NCBI RefSeq assembly: GCF_023973825.1 | Contig: NC_090127.1 | Coordinates: forward strand, 3,151,501-3,215,500 | Source: Plasmodium brasilianum | Taxonomy: Eukaryota; Apicomplexa; Aconoidasida; Haemosporida; Plasmodiidae | Length of the DNA: 64,000 nucleotides | Direction: 5' to 3' | Shown: piece after piece, positions 1-10,543 of the stretch | Position numbering within the stretch: position 1 is the first letter of the stretch | Layout of the letters: every line of letters begins with the position of its first letter | Notes under the pieces: model-generated | Told to the model about the DNA's origin: nothing | Database searches by the model: none | The model's input: only the letters and a program-made list of their open reading frames with translations | Translations under genes and position numbers: made by a program

Positions 1-599
1 AAAGCAAGCAATTTAAATGGAAATTTTCATCAGTTGATAAACAACATGAATCATATTTTGGAACTAATGTACAGTTAAGGTATTTTGTTAGACTGAATAT
101 TATAAAAGGCTATTCCGGAAACATACAAAAGGAAATAGATTTTATTGTTCAGAATTTATGTATACCTCCAGAAATTAATAATACTATAAAAATGGAAGTT
201 GGAATAGAAGACTGTTTACATATAGAATTTGAGTATGACAAATCTAAGTATCATTTAAAAGATGTAGTAGTAGGTAAGGTTTACTTTTTATTAGCAAGGA
301 TAAAAATAAAACATATGGAATTAGATATTATTCAGATTGAAACATCAGGGATAGGTAAAAGTTATACTACTGAAACAGCAACTCTATCAAAATTCGAAAT
401 TATGGATGGTTCACCAACAAAATCTGAATGCATACCCGTTCGGTTGTATTTAAGTGGTTTTGATTTAACACCTACATATAAAAACATTCAAAATAAATTC
501 TCTGTCAAGTATTATATTAATCTTATAATAGTTGATGAGGAAGAAAGAAGATATTTCAAGAAGCAGGAAATTTTCCTATGGAGAAAAAAACTTGGATAG
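1..599 (+). CDS. VPS26: VPS26, retromer subunit (3' part; 5' end outside window)
   Basis: The frame is open from base 3 to the TAG at 597-599, giving the last 198 residues of an arrestin-fold VPS26; the family is about 300-330 residues long, so the N-terminal third lies upstream. Recognisable family blocks are [14 protein letters not shown] (about bases 57-98), [20 protein letters not shown] (192-251), [18 protein letters not shown] (270-323), [10 protein letters not shown] (348-377) and the C-terminal [17 protein letters not shown]. In other eukaryotes VPS26 joins VPS35 and VPS29 in the cargo-selective retromer trimer on endosomes, returning receptors to the Golgi; in apicomplexans this route feeds secretory organelles such as rhoptries and micronemes (family knowledge). 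The Met at 192 is internal, not the start. There is no intron in the visible part. Identification is firm; only the 5' structure is unknown. Confidence 0.95.
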   Translation, partial: SKQFKWKFSSVDKQHESYFGTNVQLRYFVRLNIIKGYSGNIQKEIDFIVQNLCIPPEINNTIKMEVGIEDCLHIEFEYDKSKYHLKDVVVGKVYFLLARIKIKHMELDIIQIETSGIGKSYTTETATLSKFEIMDGSPTKSECIPVRLYLSGFDLTPTYKNIQNKFSVKYYINLIIVDEEERRYFKKQEIFLWRKKLG

Positions 600-910
600 T
601 AGAAAACGTATTAGGACCTCGTTTGACAGCTTCATTACATCTTCTATTTTTTGTTCCTATGCGCATGTAGAAATGTACAATAATTTACTTATTTGGAGTT
701 ATATAACTATGCAGATAAATGTATCAACTTCCATCTTTTAGAAGTGCCTGTGGAACTTTTTATGTGACCATCTGTATATTTATCTATGTGTATATCTTCT
801 TTTTTTTTTTTATTATTTTGCTTTTCCTTTTTTAAGATAGTTATACGGAGCTTCCAAATTAAGGCACAAAATATTAGTATATTCCAGTTATGTGCACTCT
901 AATATGTAGG

Positions 911-941
<31 letters not shown>

Positions 942-2393
942 GTAGCCTTCTTCAGCAATTCTATATGCACACGTATATCTCTGAAAGTGCAGAAGGCTAC
1001 ACGTTAGTGTTACTCATAATTTGTTTAGTAATATATAAATATGTACACACGCATGTATATATATATACGTGTGTCTGTGTGTAACTATTTTATTCTTTAC
1101 GATAATATGTAAATAAATTACTATATTGTTTATATGCATTCACTTGTTTATCATGTCGCTTACACTTTAATTTCCGTGCGGCTGTACACTGTTTTTAAGC
1201 CTTTTTTTTTTTTTTTTTGGCTCACTATCTATCCATCTACCTGTGTATCTACCTATTTACCCACCTATCTATCTGCTTATCATTAAATTATTTTTTTTTC
1301 AGTATTACACAAATTTTTAATTAACAAAATTTATTAAAAAATAAAAAAAACGAAGGATATAAGAAGTTATGAATAAAAAGTTAAAATCGAAAAAATATTT
1401 ATATAAATACAGGAATACCGTCGACAAAATTTTATTCAAAAAATGTAAATATTTTTTAAATGGTACCATTTTGCAATTATAATATTTTTTATAGAATGAT
1501 AAAAATGTTCCAGTAGCGTGGGATGGAAAAATAAATGTGCTCGTATGTCCGTGCGTGTGTGTACTTCAGCATATGCATTTGCGTATGCATGAATGTATAT
1601 TTAGTATGTACACGAGAAGCCTAGTGAGTATTTTTTTTTTTTTTTTTCAAATATTGCACTGTAGAAGGAGTCTACAAATTGTGTAAGATGCCCTATGTTA
1701 AAATGGATTAAATTAATTTATCTTCTCTTTTGTTTGCTCATTTATTTTTTTTCTTCTATTATTTCTTCTATTATTTCTTCTATTATTTCTTCTTTTATTT
1801 CTTCTTTTATTTCTTCTTTTATTTCTTCTTTTTTTCTCTTTTTTTCTCTTTTTTTTTTCGTTTTTTTTTTCTTCTTTCCCTCTTGTTCAGTATTTCTCCT
1901 TGATCTCTTACCCCATCGCGGATATTGTTTGTATTTTTTTTTCCGTGGTATTTTTTAATAATATGCATATAACAGAGTAAGAATTAAGAAATATAATTTT
2001 TTTTTTTTTAAAATAACATAAGCTTTGTATCGTTGTAAGTTTTTGTATATATTTCACATATCAACACAAGAATAAAAAAGTATGTGAACTTACACTGTGG
2101 TGGCTACAGCTGTAAAAGTATGCATTGCGCGTTAAAAAGAAGCGTAAGTTTTTTTTTCTTATATATGTACATATATATACATAAATCCGCCGTTCTTATC
2201 CCCATATAACTATATATTGAAGCGTATATATAAGTGTATAAAGGAGCATATAAAGCCCCATATTAGCGTGTAATAAGAGACGTAGAAATACACACTTGTC
2301 AACACAAAGAACGCATTAGTCCACTATTACTAGGCTCGTCCTGCCCCCTTCCACCTCTTTTCTATTCTTTTTTTTTTTTTTAAAAAACAAAAT
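600..2393. other. Intergenic: VPS26 3' flank and promoter side of the coiled-coil gene
   Basis: I see no supported gene here. It holds poly-T runs (about 914-941, 1202-1218, 1629-1646), a pyrimidine tandem repeat at 1751-1822 (separate entry), a GTGCAC hexamer at 892-897, and a short palindrome TACAGCTGTA near 2105-2114. The apparent 87-residue ORF over 1695-1958 is the translation of the pyrimidine repeat. Confidence 0.6.
1751..1822 (+). repeat. 12-bp pyrimidine-rich tandem repeat, six copies
   Basis: Three copies of TTCTTCTATTAT are followed by three of TTCTTCTTTTAT, then the array decays into poly-T/C. It lies about 570 bp upstream of the coiled-coil gene and can be read as Ile/Ser repeats in one frame, which I regard as spurious. 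Confidence 0.85.
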
Positions 2394-4343
2394 ATGGAAA
2401 AAAGTACAAAACGAAACAGGGAACGTTTTGGAAACATGCTGAAGGAAAGATACTCAAATAGACAAAAAGAGAATGAAATAAAATTATTTGAAAATATAAA
2501 AACTGACATCAGTATGATAATAAGTGAACATTTAAAGAAAAGATCCAAAACTGAATTTGAATTAACAACAATTGAAAAGAAATATATTTATTTAAAAAGT
2601 ATATCTGAGGAATTAGAGAAGTTGCTAAAACAAGGAGATGTGGATGTAAAAAATAATGAACAGTTAATAAACAACTATTTTGAATATACTACTACTAATC
2701 TGGATTATATTTTTATAAAATATGAGAGTATAATAACTGATATGTCTGAAACGAATGAAGACATGAAATTAAGATTAAAAAATATTAAAGAAAAAGAACT
2801 AGTAGACTTTCAGAATTCATATGAATCAGTGAAAGAAAAGGCTAATAAATTAAATGAAATGAAACATAATATAATTAACATAAAAAATAAGTTAACACAG
2901 TTGAAGGAAGAAAATGAACATATAAAAAATGAAATAGATTTAAAAAAAAAAGAAGAAGTAGATATTGAAAAAAAGTATAAAGAATTATTATTACAAATTG
3001 AAGAATATAAAAAAGAATTTCAAAGCGTAAAAGAAAATTGTAATATTCAAATGAACGAAAAGAAGCAAAGTTCTATCAACTTAAGCACAATAGAGGAAAA
3101 AATGGGAAAAATAAAAACAGAAATACAAAAATTATTTTTGGAAAAGAAAAATGTGACTAGTGAATTAAGCACTTTAAGAGAAGATAACACAAATATTTTA
3201 AAAAATATGTTTGATTATAACACTAATTTAAATGTAAAATGTGAAAATTTAATACTAGAAATTAAAAGTTTAGAAAAGGAATTACAATGTATGAAGAGTG
3301 AAAAAGAGTTATTGCACGAAAGTTATCAAATGTTGGAAGTAAAGTTAAATGACGTGACGAAAATTTGTGATGAAAAAAAAAAAGAAGTGGAACAAATGTC
3401 TAGTATTGTAAAAAGACTAAGTGATGAACTAATTTTGGAAAAAAATAGTTTAAAAGAAAAGGAAAAAGAATGTTCTTGTCTAAACGATGAATATAATTTG
3501 TTGAAAAAGGAAAATTTATATCTTGTAGAGAAACATAATTCAGTTGAAAAAGAATTAGAAAAAATAAATAATTCCATATTGGATTATAAAAACATTTTTG
3601 AAGTAAAAAAAAATGAATTGGTAGATATAGAATTAATGAAAGAGAAAAATGAAAAAACGAAATTCGAGATTTTAAATTTTATTGAGAATTCTGAAAAGCT
3701 GTTACTAGAGCAAAAGAACTTCTTTTTTAAAATTTCAAAATTTTTAAATTTAATAAATTTATCAAATGAAGAATGCATAAGTTTGCAAAATGAAAGAAAT
3801 TTGCAAAAGGAAAATAATAGCACACAACAAAATTATGAACAGGTGCATACAGATTTTGGCAATTTGTGTAATGATGTTAAGGGCAAAATTATTCTGGAAA
3901 AAAAACTGCAAAACGATATTAACAGTTCTAGGAGAAACATACATAAAAAGGAAGAGGAAATACAAGCTTTTCAAGAAAGTAAAAAGACGTTAGAACAGAA
4001 TCTACAAAATATCATACAGAAAAAAGAGACATATGAAAAGGAAATGGAAAATAGGCAAAACAATTCTGAACACAAAATAAAAGAAACTACAGATATGTTG
4101 AAAGAAAAATATGAACAGCTAGCCGAAAGTTTAGCAAGTCAGCTAAAGACAAAACATGTAGAGCACAATAATTTTTTAAAGCATGGAGAGAAGGAAAAAT
4201 TAGAATATGATTTTCAAATTTTTAAATCGGATATAATTTCTAGTCTCGAAAAAGAAAGAGTTGAAAAGAAAAAGAAAATTATCGAAATAGACATGGAGCT
4301 CAAAATATATCAACAAAAGTATAGTTCCATAAAAGCTGTTTGA
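2394..4343 (+). CDS. Coiled-coil protein, conserved-looking, function unknown (649 aa)
   Basis: Single-exon ORF from ATG at 2394 to TGA at 4341-4343. Almost the whole chain is predicted by eye to be alpha-helical coiled coil: dense Lys/Glu with Leu/Ile at heptad spacing, very few Pro or Gly, interrupted around residues 420-470 by a Phe-rich stretch (KFLNLINLS, about 3736-3762). There is no Walker A motif, so it is not a complete SMC or myosin; there is no signal peptide or membrane segment. Such proteins usually act as structural rods or tethers (centrosome, inner membrane complex, kinetochore), but nothing here selects one. The start is the first ATG after a poly-T/A leader and the N-terminus is basic (KSTKRNRERFGNMLKER), which could bind nucleic acid or membrane. 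I do not recognise a named family. Confidence 0.85.
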   Translation: MEKSTKRNRERFGNMLKERYSNRQKENEIKLFENIKTDISMIISEHLKKRSKTEFELTTIEKKYIYLKSISEELEKLLKQGDVDVKNNEQLINNYFEYTTTNLDYIFIKYESIITDMSETNEDMKLRLKNIKEKELVDFQNSYESVKEKANKLNEMKHNIINIKNKLTQLKEENEHIKNEIDLKKKEEVDIEKKYKELLLQIEEYKKEFQSVKENCNIQMNEKKQSSINLSTIEEKMGKIKTEIQKLFLEKKNVTSELSTLREDNTNILKNMFDYNTNLNVKCENLILEIKSLEKELQCMKSEKELLHESYQMLEVKLNDVTKICDEKKKEVEQMSSIVKRLSDELILEKNSLKEKEKECSCLNDEYNLLKKENLYLVEKHNSVEKELEKINNSILDYKNIFEVKKNELVDIELMKEKNEKTKFEILNFIENSEKLLLEQKNFFFKISKFLNLINLSNEECISLQNERNLQKENNSTQQNYEQVHTDFGNLCNDVKGKIILEKKLQNDINSSRRNIHKKEEEIQAFQESKKTLEQNLQNIIQKKETYEKEMENRQNNSEHKIKETTDMLKEKYEQLAESLASQLKTKHVEHNNFLKHGEKEKLEYDFQIFKSDIISSLEKERVEKKKKIIEIDMELKIYQQKYSSIKAV

Positions 4344-5904
4344 TCAATAAGTGTAAACACACTTGAATAAATTTTGTGCAATGAGATGTAGTGAATAATT
4401 GGGTCGGATATTTATTCATTCGGGTACGCACTTAAGTGAACAGTGCTATGTGTCACATATGGGTTTCCCTTGTGTTAATTGTTTGTTTTGTTTATGTTGT
4501 GAACATGTTATTTACATTTCTTGCGCATGTTGTATGTGTATTGAACGCTGTGATAATTCAGGAGGGAAATAAAAATAGCAGCAGAAAGATATATTTCTCT
4601 TTTATTCTTTATTATTAATTTTTCCTTTTTTACTTAAATATTTATTGTAACTTACTTAACGACAGTTCCTAATTAACTTCATGTGTAAAATTGTTTTTAT
4701 GTGATTTCGTAAAGTTGTAGGTAAATATATAAACGTTATAAAGCTTAAGCATATGGCATCAGAATAGACCCTTTTGTTTCATAAACTTATTGTGTTTTAT
4801 TTTGCTTTGTTTTTCTTTGTATTGCTTTGTGTAGCTTTGAGCTGCTTCGAGCCGTTTCATGCTGCTTCGTACTAATTTGTATTGTTTACTGTTTTGTTAT
4901 TTTTTATTTTTATTTTTTCTTGTTTTAATTTTATTTGTTATTATCATATTATATTTTTTTTGGCAATTAATTTGTTTGTTTCAAATCTTGCTACAACGAA
5001 ACAATTTAATTATATATGAATAATGGTGGAATTACATAAGAGCACATGGAGCTTCAGCTAACTTTTATATATGCGCGTTGGCAAAAGGATTTTAAGTTCC
5101 TCAAAAATTGGGGTCTTTCTAAATATATGCATACAAACACGCATATACATATATAATACAAATATATACATATATAATATGCATGTACGTATGTATGTAT
5201 GTATCTGCGTATGTATGTATTCTTTTAAGTATATATACATATGAGCACGCTTAAGTGCCGATTCTAAAAATAAATAATGCTAAAATTTTACAAGGGAAAA
5301 GTATAATAAGGAAAAGAAAAAAAGGGGATGGTCACAAGTTTCTTAACGCATATTATATTGCAAATACCTCTTTTAAGAACGTGTACAAAAATATATTTCA
5401 TTCATATATTCATTATTTACATATATATACGTCGCACGGATGAGTAGATAAATATGTTGTACAGTATATAAGCTAATACATGAATATACGAAAAAGCAAA
5501 AAACAAATTGCCAATCATACAATAAGATTAAATTATAAAAATAAAAAAATAAAAAAATGAAATTATGGCTATGCTTTTGTTGAAGCAACTATAAAACGTA
5601 TTATTTTTTGTTAAAAATGTCAGTGCATTTTACATATACATATATAAATAGATATATATGTATATTACATATTTACAAAGTAATGTAACATTCTGCCAAT
5701 TTAATGCAGCAGCATTAAAATAAGTGCAATATCACAGGGAAATATGTTAAAGAAGATGATTTAAATATAATATTCGTTTGGAGTAAAATTTATTTTGTGC
5801 AAATGAAAAGAAAAGTAATTATATATTGTGTACGTATGTGTGGTACATCCTAGTTTATTTTGTTTCCTCAGCATAAACTTACATGCTCCGTAGACCTTTA
5901 AAAA
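4344..5904. other. Intergenic between coiled-coil gene and AP-3 sigma
   Basis: No supported gene. It contains the palindrome CACTTAAGTG at 4429-4438 and its one-mismatch relative CGCTTAAGTG at 5248-5257, degenerate TTGCTTTG-type repeats around 4795-4890, and GTAT/CATA microsatellites near 5180-5220. The short ORFs are low-complexity and lack any family signal. Confidence 0.55.
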
Positions 5905-7292
5905 ATGATAAAGGGCGTACTTATAACTAATAATAGCGGGAAACCAAGATTCCTTCGGTTCTATGATGGAAGCGTATATAACATATGATAGGAAAAGCAA
6001 AACTTATTACAACTTTATTATTATTGTTACTGTTTTTTATTTTGCTTTATTTTATTGTTTATTTTGCTTTATTTTATTGTTTATTTTGCTTTATTTTATT
6101 GTTTATTTTGCTTTATTATATTGTTTATTTTGCTTTATTTTATTGTTTATTTTTTTTATTTTATCTTTTATTTTTTTTATTTTATCTTTTATTTTTTTTA
6201 TTTTTTATTATTTATTATTTATTTTTTTCCATTTATGGAAATTATTATTTTTTTAACTTTTCGCTCACCCCTTTTTTAGAGTCATGAAAGACAACAGTTG
6301 ATAACCAAGAGAGTCCATGAAATTATAAAAAATAGACCACCAAATGAATGCTGTTGTTTTATTGAGGATGAGGAATTATTTGCTTCTGATGTAAAGGTCG
6401 TTTACAGGTTAGTAGAAAACTGTTAAGCACCGTTCCCAATTTCGAATATCCTTAAAAACGTAAATATATGCATATTTTTATAAAATAATTGTAGGCACTT
6501 TGCTACCTTATACTTTGTTTTTATTATTGATTCCATGGAAAGTGAGTTAGGAATTTTAGACTTAATTCAAGTGAGAAAAAACAAAAAAATGAATGGAAAA
6601 AAAGCGAAAAATAGCATATGCCCTAATTGCAACGTTCGCATTTGTACGTGTATTTAGAAAAAATGCTTCATTAATTTTTTTTATCGTGAGGCAACATATA
6701 ATTTTATTAGGAAAAAAACAGATATACGCATGTACATAGTACCTACGTGATATATACGTAAATACATTTTTTTTTTTTTTTGTTTCCCGCCTATGAAGGT
6801 TTTCGTGCAAGTTTTAGACGCAAACTTTGAAAATGTTTGTGAACTCGATCTAATATATAATTATGAACAGGTATGTCTACGACAAAACTAGCCACAATAA
6901 GATAAAGTAACACACGTATTTAATTCTACATAAATACATATTTTCCTCTTTTTTCACTTTTCTGATTTATTAGACGAACTATATTTTAGATGAAATAATA
7001 ATGGGAGGTATGTATATAAAATAGCACCAAAAGTTGTATGAATAGTACTAATGTGAAAATATATTTGTGGATTGATTTACTTTGTTTTGCTGAAATTTGC
7101 TTTATAATACTTTATTCTGCTTCATAATACTTTATTACGCTTTATTTTATTCTGTTTTATTTATATTTATATGTTTATTTTTTTTTTTTTTTTTAAGGTA
7201 TCGTGTTAGAAACAAATATAGACGCTATAATTAATTCAATTAATGGATCAAAAAAGTTGATTGAAAGTGAGTCTTCTTTTTTCGGTGATTAA
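5905..7292 (+). CDS. AP-3 complex sigma subunit, six exons
   Basis: Exons inferred by matching splice phases: 5905-5973, 6280-6407, 6495-6570, 6799-6870, 6974-7007 and 7198-7292, all with GT..AG introns, giving 157 residues. The longin-type sigma fold is clear: start MIKGVLITNNSGKPRFLRFY, then FASDVKVVYRHFATLYFVF, then the AP-3-specific ESELGILDLIQVFVQ and ENVCELDLIYNY, and MGGIVLETNID near the end. AP-3 sorts cargo from endosome or Golgi membranes to lysosome-like organelles; in apicomplexans this includes secretory organelles (family knowledge). Intron 1 (5974-6279) carries a 22-bp tandem repeat that produces false 75-100 residue ORFs. The last codons are uncertain: GAA AGTGAG at 7263-7271 contains a possible donor (GTGAGT at 7267), so a further small exon is possible; reading through gives ESESSFFGD and a TAA at 7290. 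Confidence 0.88.
6039..6148 (+). repeat. 22-bp tandem repeat, five copies, inside AP-3 sigma intron 1
   Basis: The unit ATTTTGCTTTATTTTATTGT plus TT repeats with one or two substitutions (copy four has ATTATA). It is followed to about 6225 by shorter TTTTATC/TTTTTTA repeats. The strand is almost pure T with G/C at fixed positions, giving strong strand asymmetry in the transcribed intron. Confidence 0.9.
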
Positions 7293-8215
7293 ATAATGCA
7301 CATGTACATATCAATAAAAGATTGGAAGAATTACTAGCTAACTAATTTATAAAGTGCTACAGTAGAAAATGAGAAAAACGTTGAATGAAAGATAGCACAG
7401 TAGTATTACACCAATGATAGTAATAGTACAAATAAAAATTACCTACAAAAGAAGGGTTAAAATAATGGTTAAGTGTAATAATTACGTATGCCATGGGAAT
7501 GTAACTTATTTTAAAAAGATATTTTTATTCCATTAAATAGGTGTGTGCTGCTATGAGTAAATGGGTAAAGAACAGTAAATGTTTTTGACGTATATTCGTG
7601 TATGTAATACGTATTATATGTTATGTATGAAGATATGTATGTACGTATGTATGTATGTACATATATACATATATATTGTTTTTAAATTCTATTTGTGAAT
7701 ATGTTCATATACAATATCATGTTTACGCAATTTTTTTCAAAACAACACGTCATTTTATACGCATAAACAAAAGTCACAAGAAAAACAAAATTTCGCTAAC
7801 ATTATTATCCATTAAATATGAATATAATGGAATATATGAAATTGCATATGATATAAAATCATGAATTTGTACAAACTCTTTTGCATACATATTTAACAAA
7901 AAAAAAAAAAAAAAAAAAAAAAAAGGGTAAAAAAGAAAAGAAATGCAAATATAAGCGAAGATAAAAATTTCATATCAAAATAGACTTCAAAAATGGTGTA
8001 ACATATATTACAACAAAGTGAAGGTATAGGCTAGCAGTATGTACCCAAGGGATACGTATGTTTACATGTGCATATGCACAACGCATAGGTGGGTCTTCAC
8101 ACCCAGCTGAAAAATTTTGTAAGATGATTAAATACTTTAGGAGGGAGCATGCGTGTTTGTATGTATGTACGTATGTACATATGTACGCATGTGCAATTAT
8201 GGGGGTGTGTAAAAT
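7293..8215. other. Convergent 3' region between AP-3 sigma (+) and eIF2B beta (-)
   Basis: No gene seen. It contains a run of about 27 A at 7898-7924 and TATG/TACA microsatellites at 7630-7675 and 8155-8185. It must hold the two 3' UTRs. Confidence 0.55.
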
Positions 8216-9988
8216 TTAATCAAAACTCAAATCTAAATCATCTGGGTGATATATTTTTTTTGTGATATTGTATAACTGAAAAGAGTCAACGGGTCCCATT
8301 TCAGTTATGTATAATGTTATTAAATGTTCAGGAATGTAATCATATTTAGGGATTCGAACGAATACATTTTCCGCACCATTATAAATCATAGATGGACCTG
8401 GTTGCAATTCATTTTGCCTTAATGGGTCATATAAAGGATCATAGATTAATTTAAATAATGGTAATACAATTGTCACAGGTTTGGAATTAAATTGAGCCGA
8501 ACATGCAATATTGTACCCACCAATTTTTGTTATTGCACCACCAGATGATGAAACAGCTACTGAGCCTAAAACAACTTTTGTTACTTTTGGTATAACTGCA
8601 AAAACAGCAGAGTCGGGTATATATGTTGTATCTACTCCATCTTCACTTAGTAACTGTGCCATACGAAAACCATTTCTATTTATATCTCCACCAACAACTA
8701 TAACTGATATTCCGTCTTTTTTTTTATTAATTGTTTTTAAAAATTTCTCAACACCTACAGAATATCCCATAGTTAAAATAACATCATTTTCCATGAACAA
8801 GTCATATGAAGTTCTTTGTTCAGCCTCTTCCCATGATGTGTCAATTTCTGCAATTAATTCGGTTATTCCTTCTATAATAGAATGTTTCAATGTATTTGTT
8901 GCTGGTATTTTATAAGTGTTCTGTTTTGATTTGTTTTCAAAATAAAAGGAAATAGAGTTTTCAAAATTTATAATTTCTCGTTCATATAAGAAACTATTAT
9001 TTACACTTTTACTTGTCAAGTCATCAATTATTACATTATTATTTTTATTTAATGTATCTATATAATTATTATTATACAAATACAATTGTTTGAAATGTTC
9101 TGTTCGTATTATAGCTAATACTCTTCTTATAATATTCGGTATAATAAAAAACATTTTATTATCTTTAATAATTTCTTTTCCTAAAAATTTTATTATTTCA
9201 ATTAAATCATGCACACTATTCCAATTTGATATCTCTACCACTTTTTTAAGAACTTCCGCAATCTTTTTTCCTATTAAATTACTTCCTTTAATATCTCCAT
9301 TTTTAAATCCTGCGTTTAGTATATTTACAATACCCTTTAACCAGTACGCAACAATTATTTCTTTTTGTCTTTCTTTCTTTAATTTTTCACTTTTTTTTTT
9401 TTTTTTCTCAAATATTATTTCCTCCTTATTGCTTTCATTATCATTACATCCGCTGCTCTTTAAATATTCCTTCGTATCTGTCGTTAGGTTACCTTCTATA
9501 GGGAACAATTTTTTTTCATCTCTCTTTTGCTTTGAATTACTACTACAGCGGTGTTTATTATTATTATTATTATTATTATTATCTTCTACGTTATTATATA
9601 TGGTTTCAATTTTTACATAGGGTTTATTCGTGGTTCTATGCACGTCTTCTACATTCGTTTTCACATTTTGTTCTTTATTAATATTTGATTGTTCATAATA
9701 ATTATCAATATCGTTATTCGTACGAATTTCTTTACTATTATTATTTATTTCTGAAGGGTAATTTATATCCTTTTTTTTTGCGCTGTTTTTATTTACCGTA
9801 GTATCGTCTACATTTTTATGTAAAATTGTTTCATCTGTGTTCTTACATTCGTTTTTACTATTATAACTGGTGTTAATTTTGACGTTTATGTTTTTACTTG
9901 TGACATCATTTAAATCATAGTTTGAATTTGCGCTATTTTTTATCTTTATAACTTCTTCATAAACATTATTTTTGATTTGCAAATCCAT
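8216..9988 (-). CDS. Translation initiation factor eIF2B, beta-type subunit (590 aa)
   Basis: Single exon, ATG at 9988 (minus strand). The C-terminal ~380 residues carry the eIF2B alpha/beta/delta Rossmann-like regulatory domain: ILTMGYSVGVEKFL, VIVVGGDINRNGFRMAQLL, GVDTTYIPDSAVFAVIPKV, VVLGSVAVSSSGGAITKIGG and FKLIYDP. The ending YIPEHLITLYITEMG...YHPDDLDLSFD resembles the beta subunit (GCD7) rather than alpha or delta. In the decameric guanine-nucleotide exchange factor this subunit senses phosphorylated eIF2 alpha; Plasmodium uses eIF2 alpha phosphorylation for latency and stress (family knowledge). The first ~200 residues are an Asn/Lys-rich, low-complexity extension with an Asn run coded by (ATT)n on the plus strand near 9559-9586, longer than in model-organism homologues. 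It is divergent from TFIIA gamma, sharing a 2.1-kb upstream region. Confidence 0.9.
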   Translation of the reverse strand: MDLQIKNNVYEEVIKIKNSANSNYDLNDVTSKNINVKINTSYNSKNECKNTDETILHKNVDDTTVNKNSAKKKDINYPSEINNNSKEIRTNNDIDNYYEQSNINKEQNVKTNVEDVHRTTNKPYVKIETIYNNVEDNNNNNNNNKHRCSSNSKQKRDEKKLFPIEGNLTTDTKEYLKSSGCNDNESNKEEIIFEKKKKKSEKLKKERQKEIIVAYWLKGIVNILNAGFKNGDIKGSNLIGKKIAEVLKKVVEISNWNSVHDLIEIIKFLGKEIIKDNKMFFIIPNIIRRVLAIIRTEHFKQLYLYNNNYIDTLNKNNNVIIDDLTSKSVNNSFLYEREIINFENSISFYFENKSKQNTYKIPATNTLKHSIIEGITELIAEIDTSWEEAEQRTSYDLFMENDVILTMGYSVGVEKFLKTINKKKDGISVIVVGGDINRNGFRMAQLLSEDGVDTTYIPDSAVFAVIPKVTKVVLGSVAVSSSGGAITKIGGYNIACSAQFNSKPVTIVLPLFKLIYDPLYDPLRQNELQPGPSMIYNGAENVFVRIPKYDYIPEHLITLYITEMGPVDSFQLYNITKKIYHPDDLDLSFD

Positions 9989-10194
9989 GCTTTTTTTCGT
10001 CCTTTTTCGTTAATTTTTGTTTTGTCCTTTTGTATTAATCTTTTTGTTATTGTTTTTTTCTTTAAAAAGATTTTTTTTCTTAAATTTTTGTTAGTAATTC
10101 ATCTTACAACTGTTGGAGGGGTGACAGGAAATGTGTTCACTTGTCATTGGATATGTACACGTGCGTATGTGCATAAGAGCATATAGATACATTT

Positions 10195-10231
<37 letters not shown>

Positions 10232-10511
10232 AGTGTTAAAATGTGGATTTGATACTATGCTTATATTTTATATTCTAAGTATACCAACATTTTACTGGAA
10301 CAAAATGAAATTAACAAGAAAAAAATGAAACATAGGTAAAAATCATATAACGTGAAGTATTTTAAAAAATATTAAAATAAATAATAACAAGATGGTATAT
10401 ATCTACACATAAAAAAATAATATTTAAAAAATATTCTTTCTTAAATGAGAAAAAAAGTTCTCACATATATAATATACACATATATATATATATATATATA
10501 TTTATGTACGA

Positions 10512-10543
<32 letters not shown>

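Noticed and set aside
1695..1958. 87-residue ORF rich in Ile, Ser and Phe
   Set aside because: Translation of a pyrimidine tandem repeat; no non-repeat coding sequence.
5963..6287. Overlapping hydrophobic ORFs of 74-100 residues
   Set aside because: They translate the 22-bp repeat in AP-3 sigma intron 1; the flanking exons join in phase across it.
8343..8360. GGATTCGAAC string resembling a tRNA T arm
   Set aside because: It lies inside the conserved eIF2B beta coding sequence and has no cloverleaf around it.
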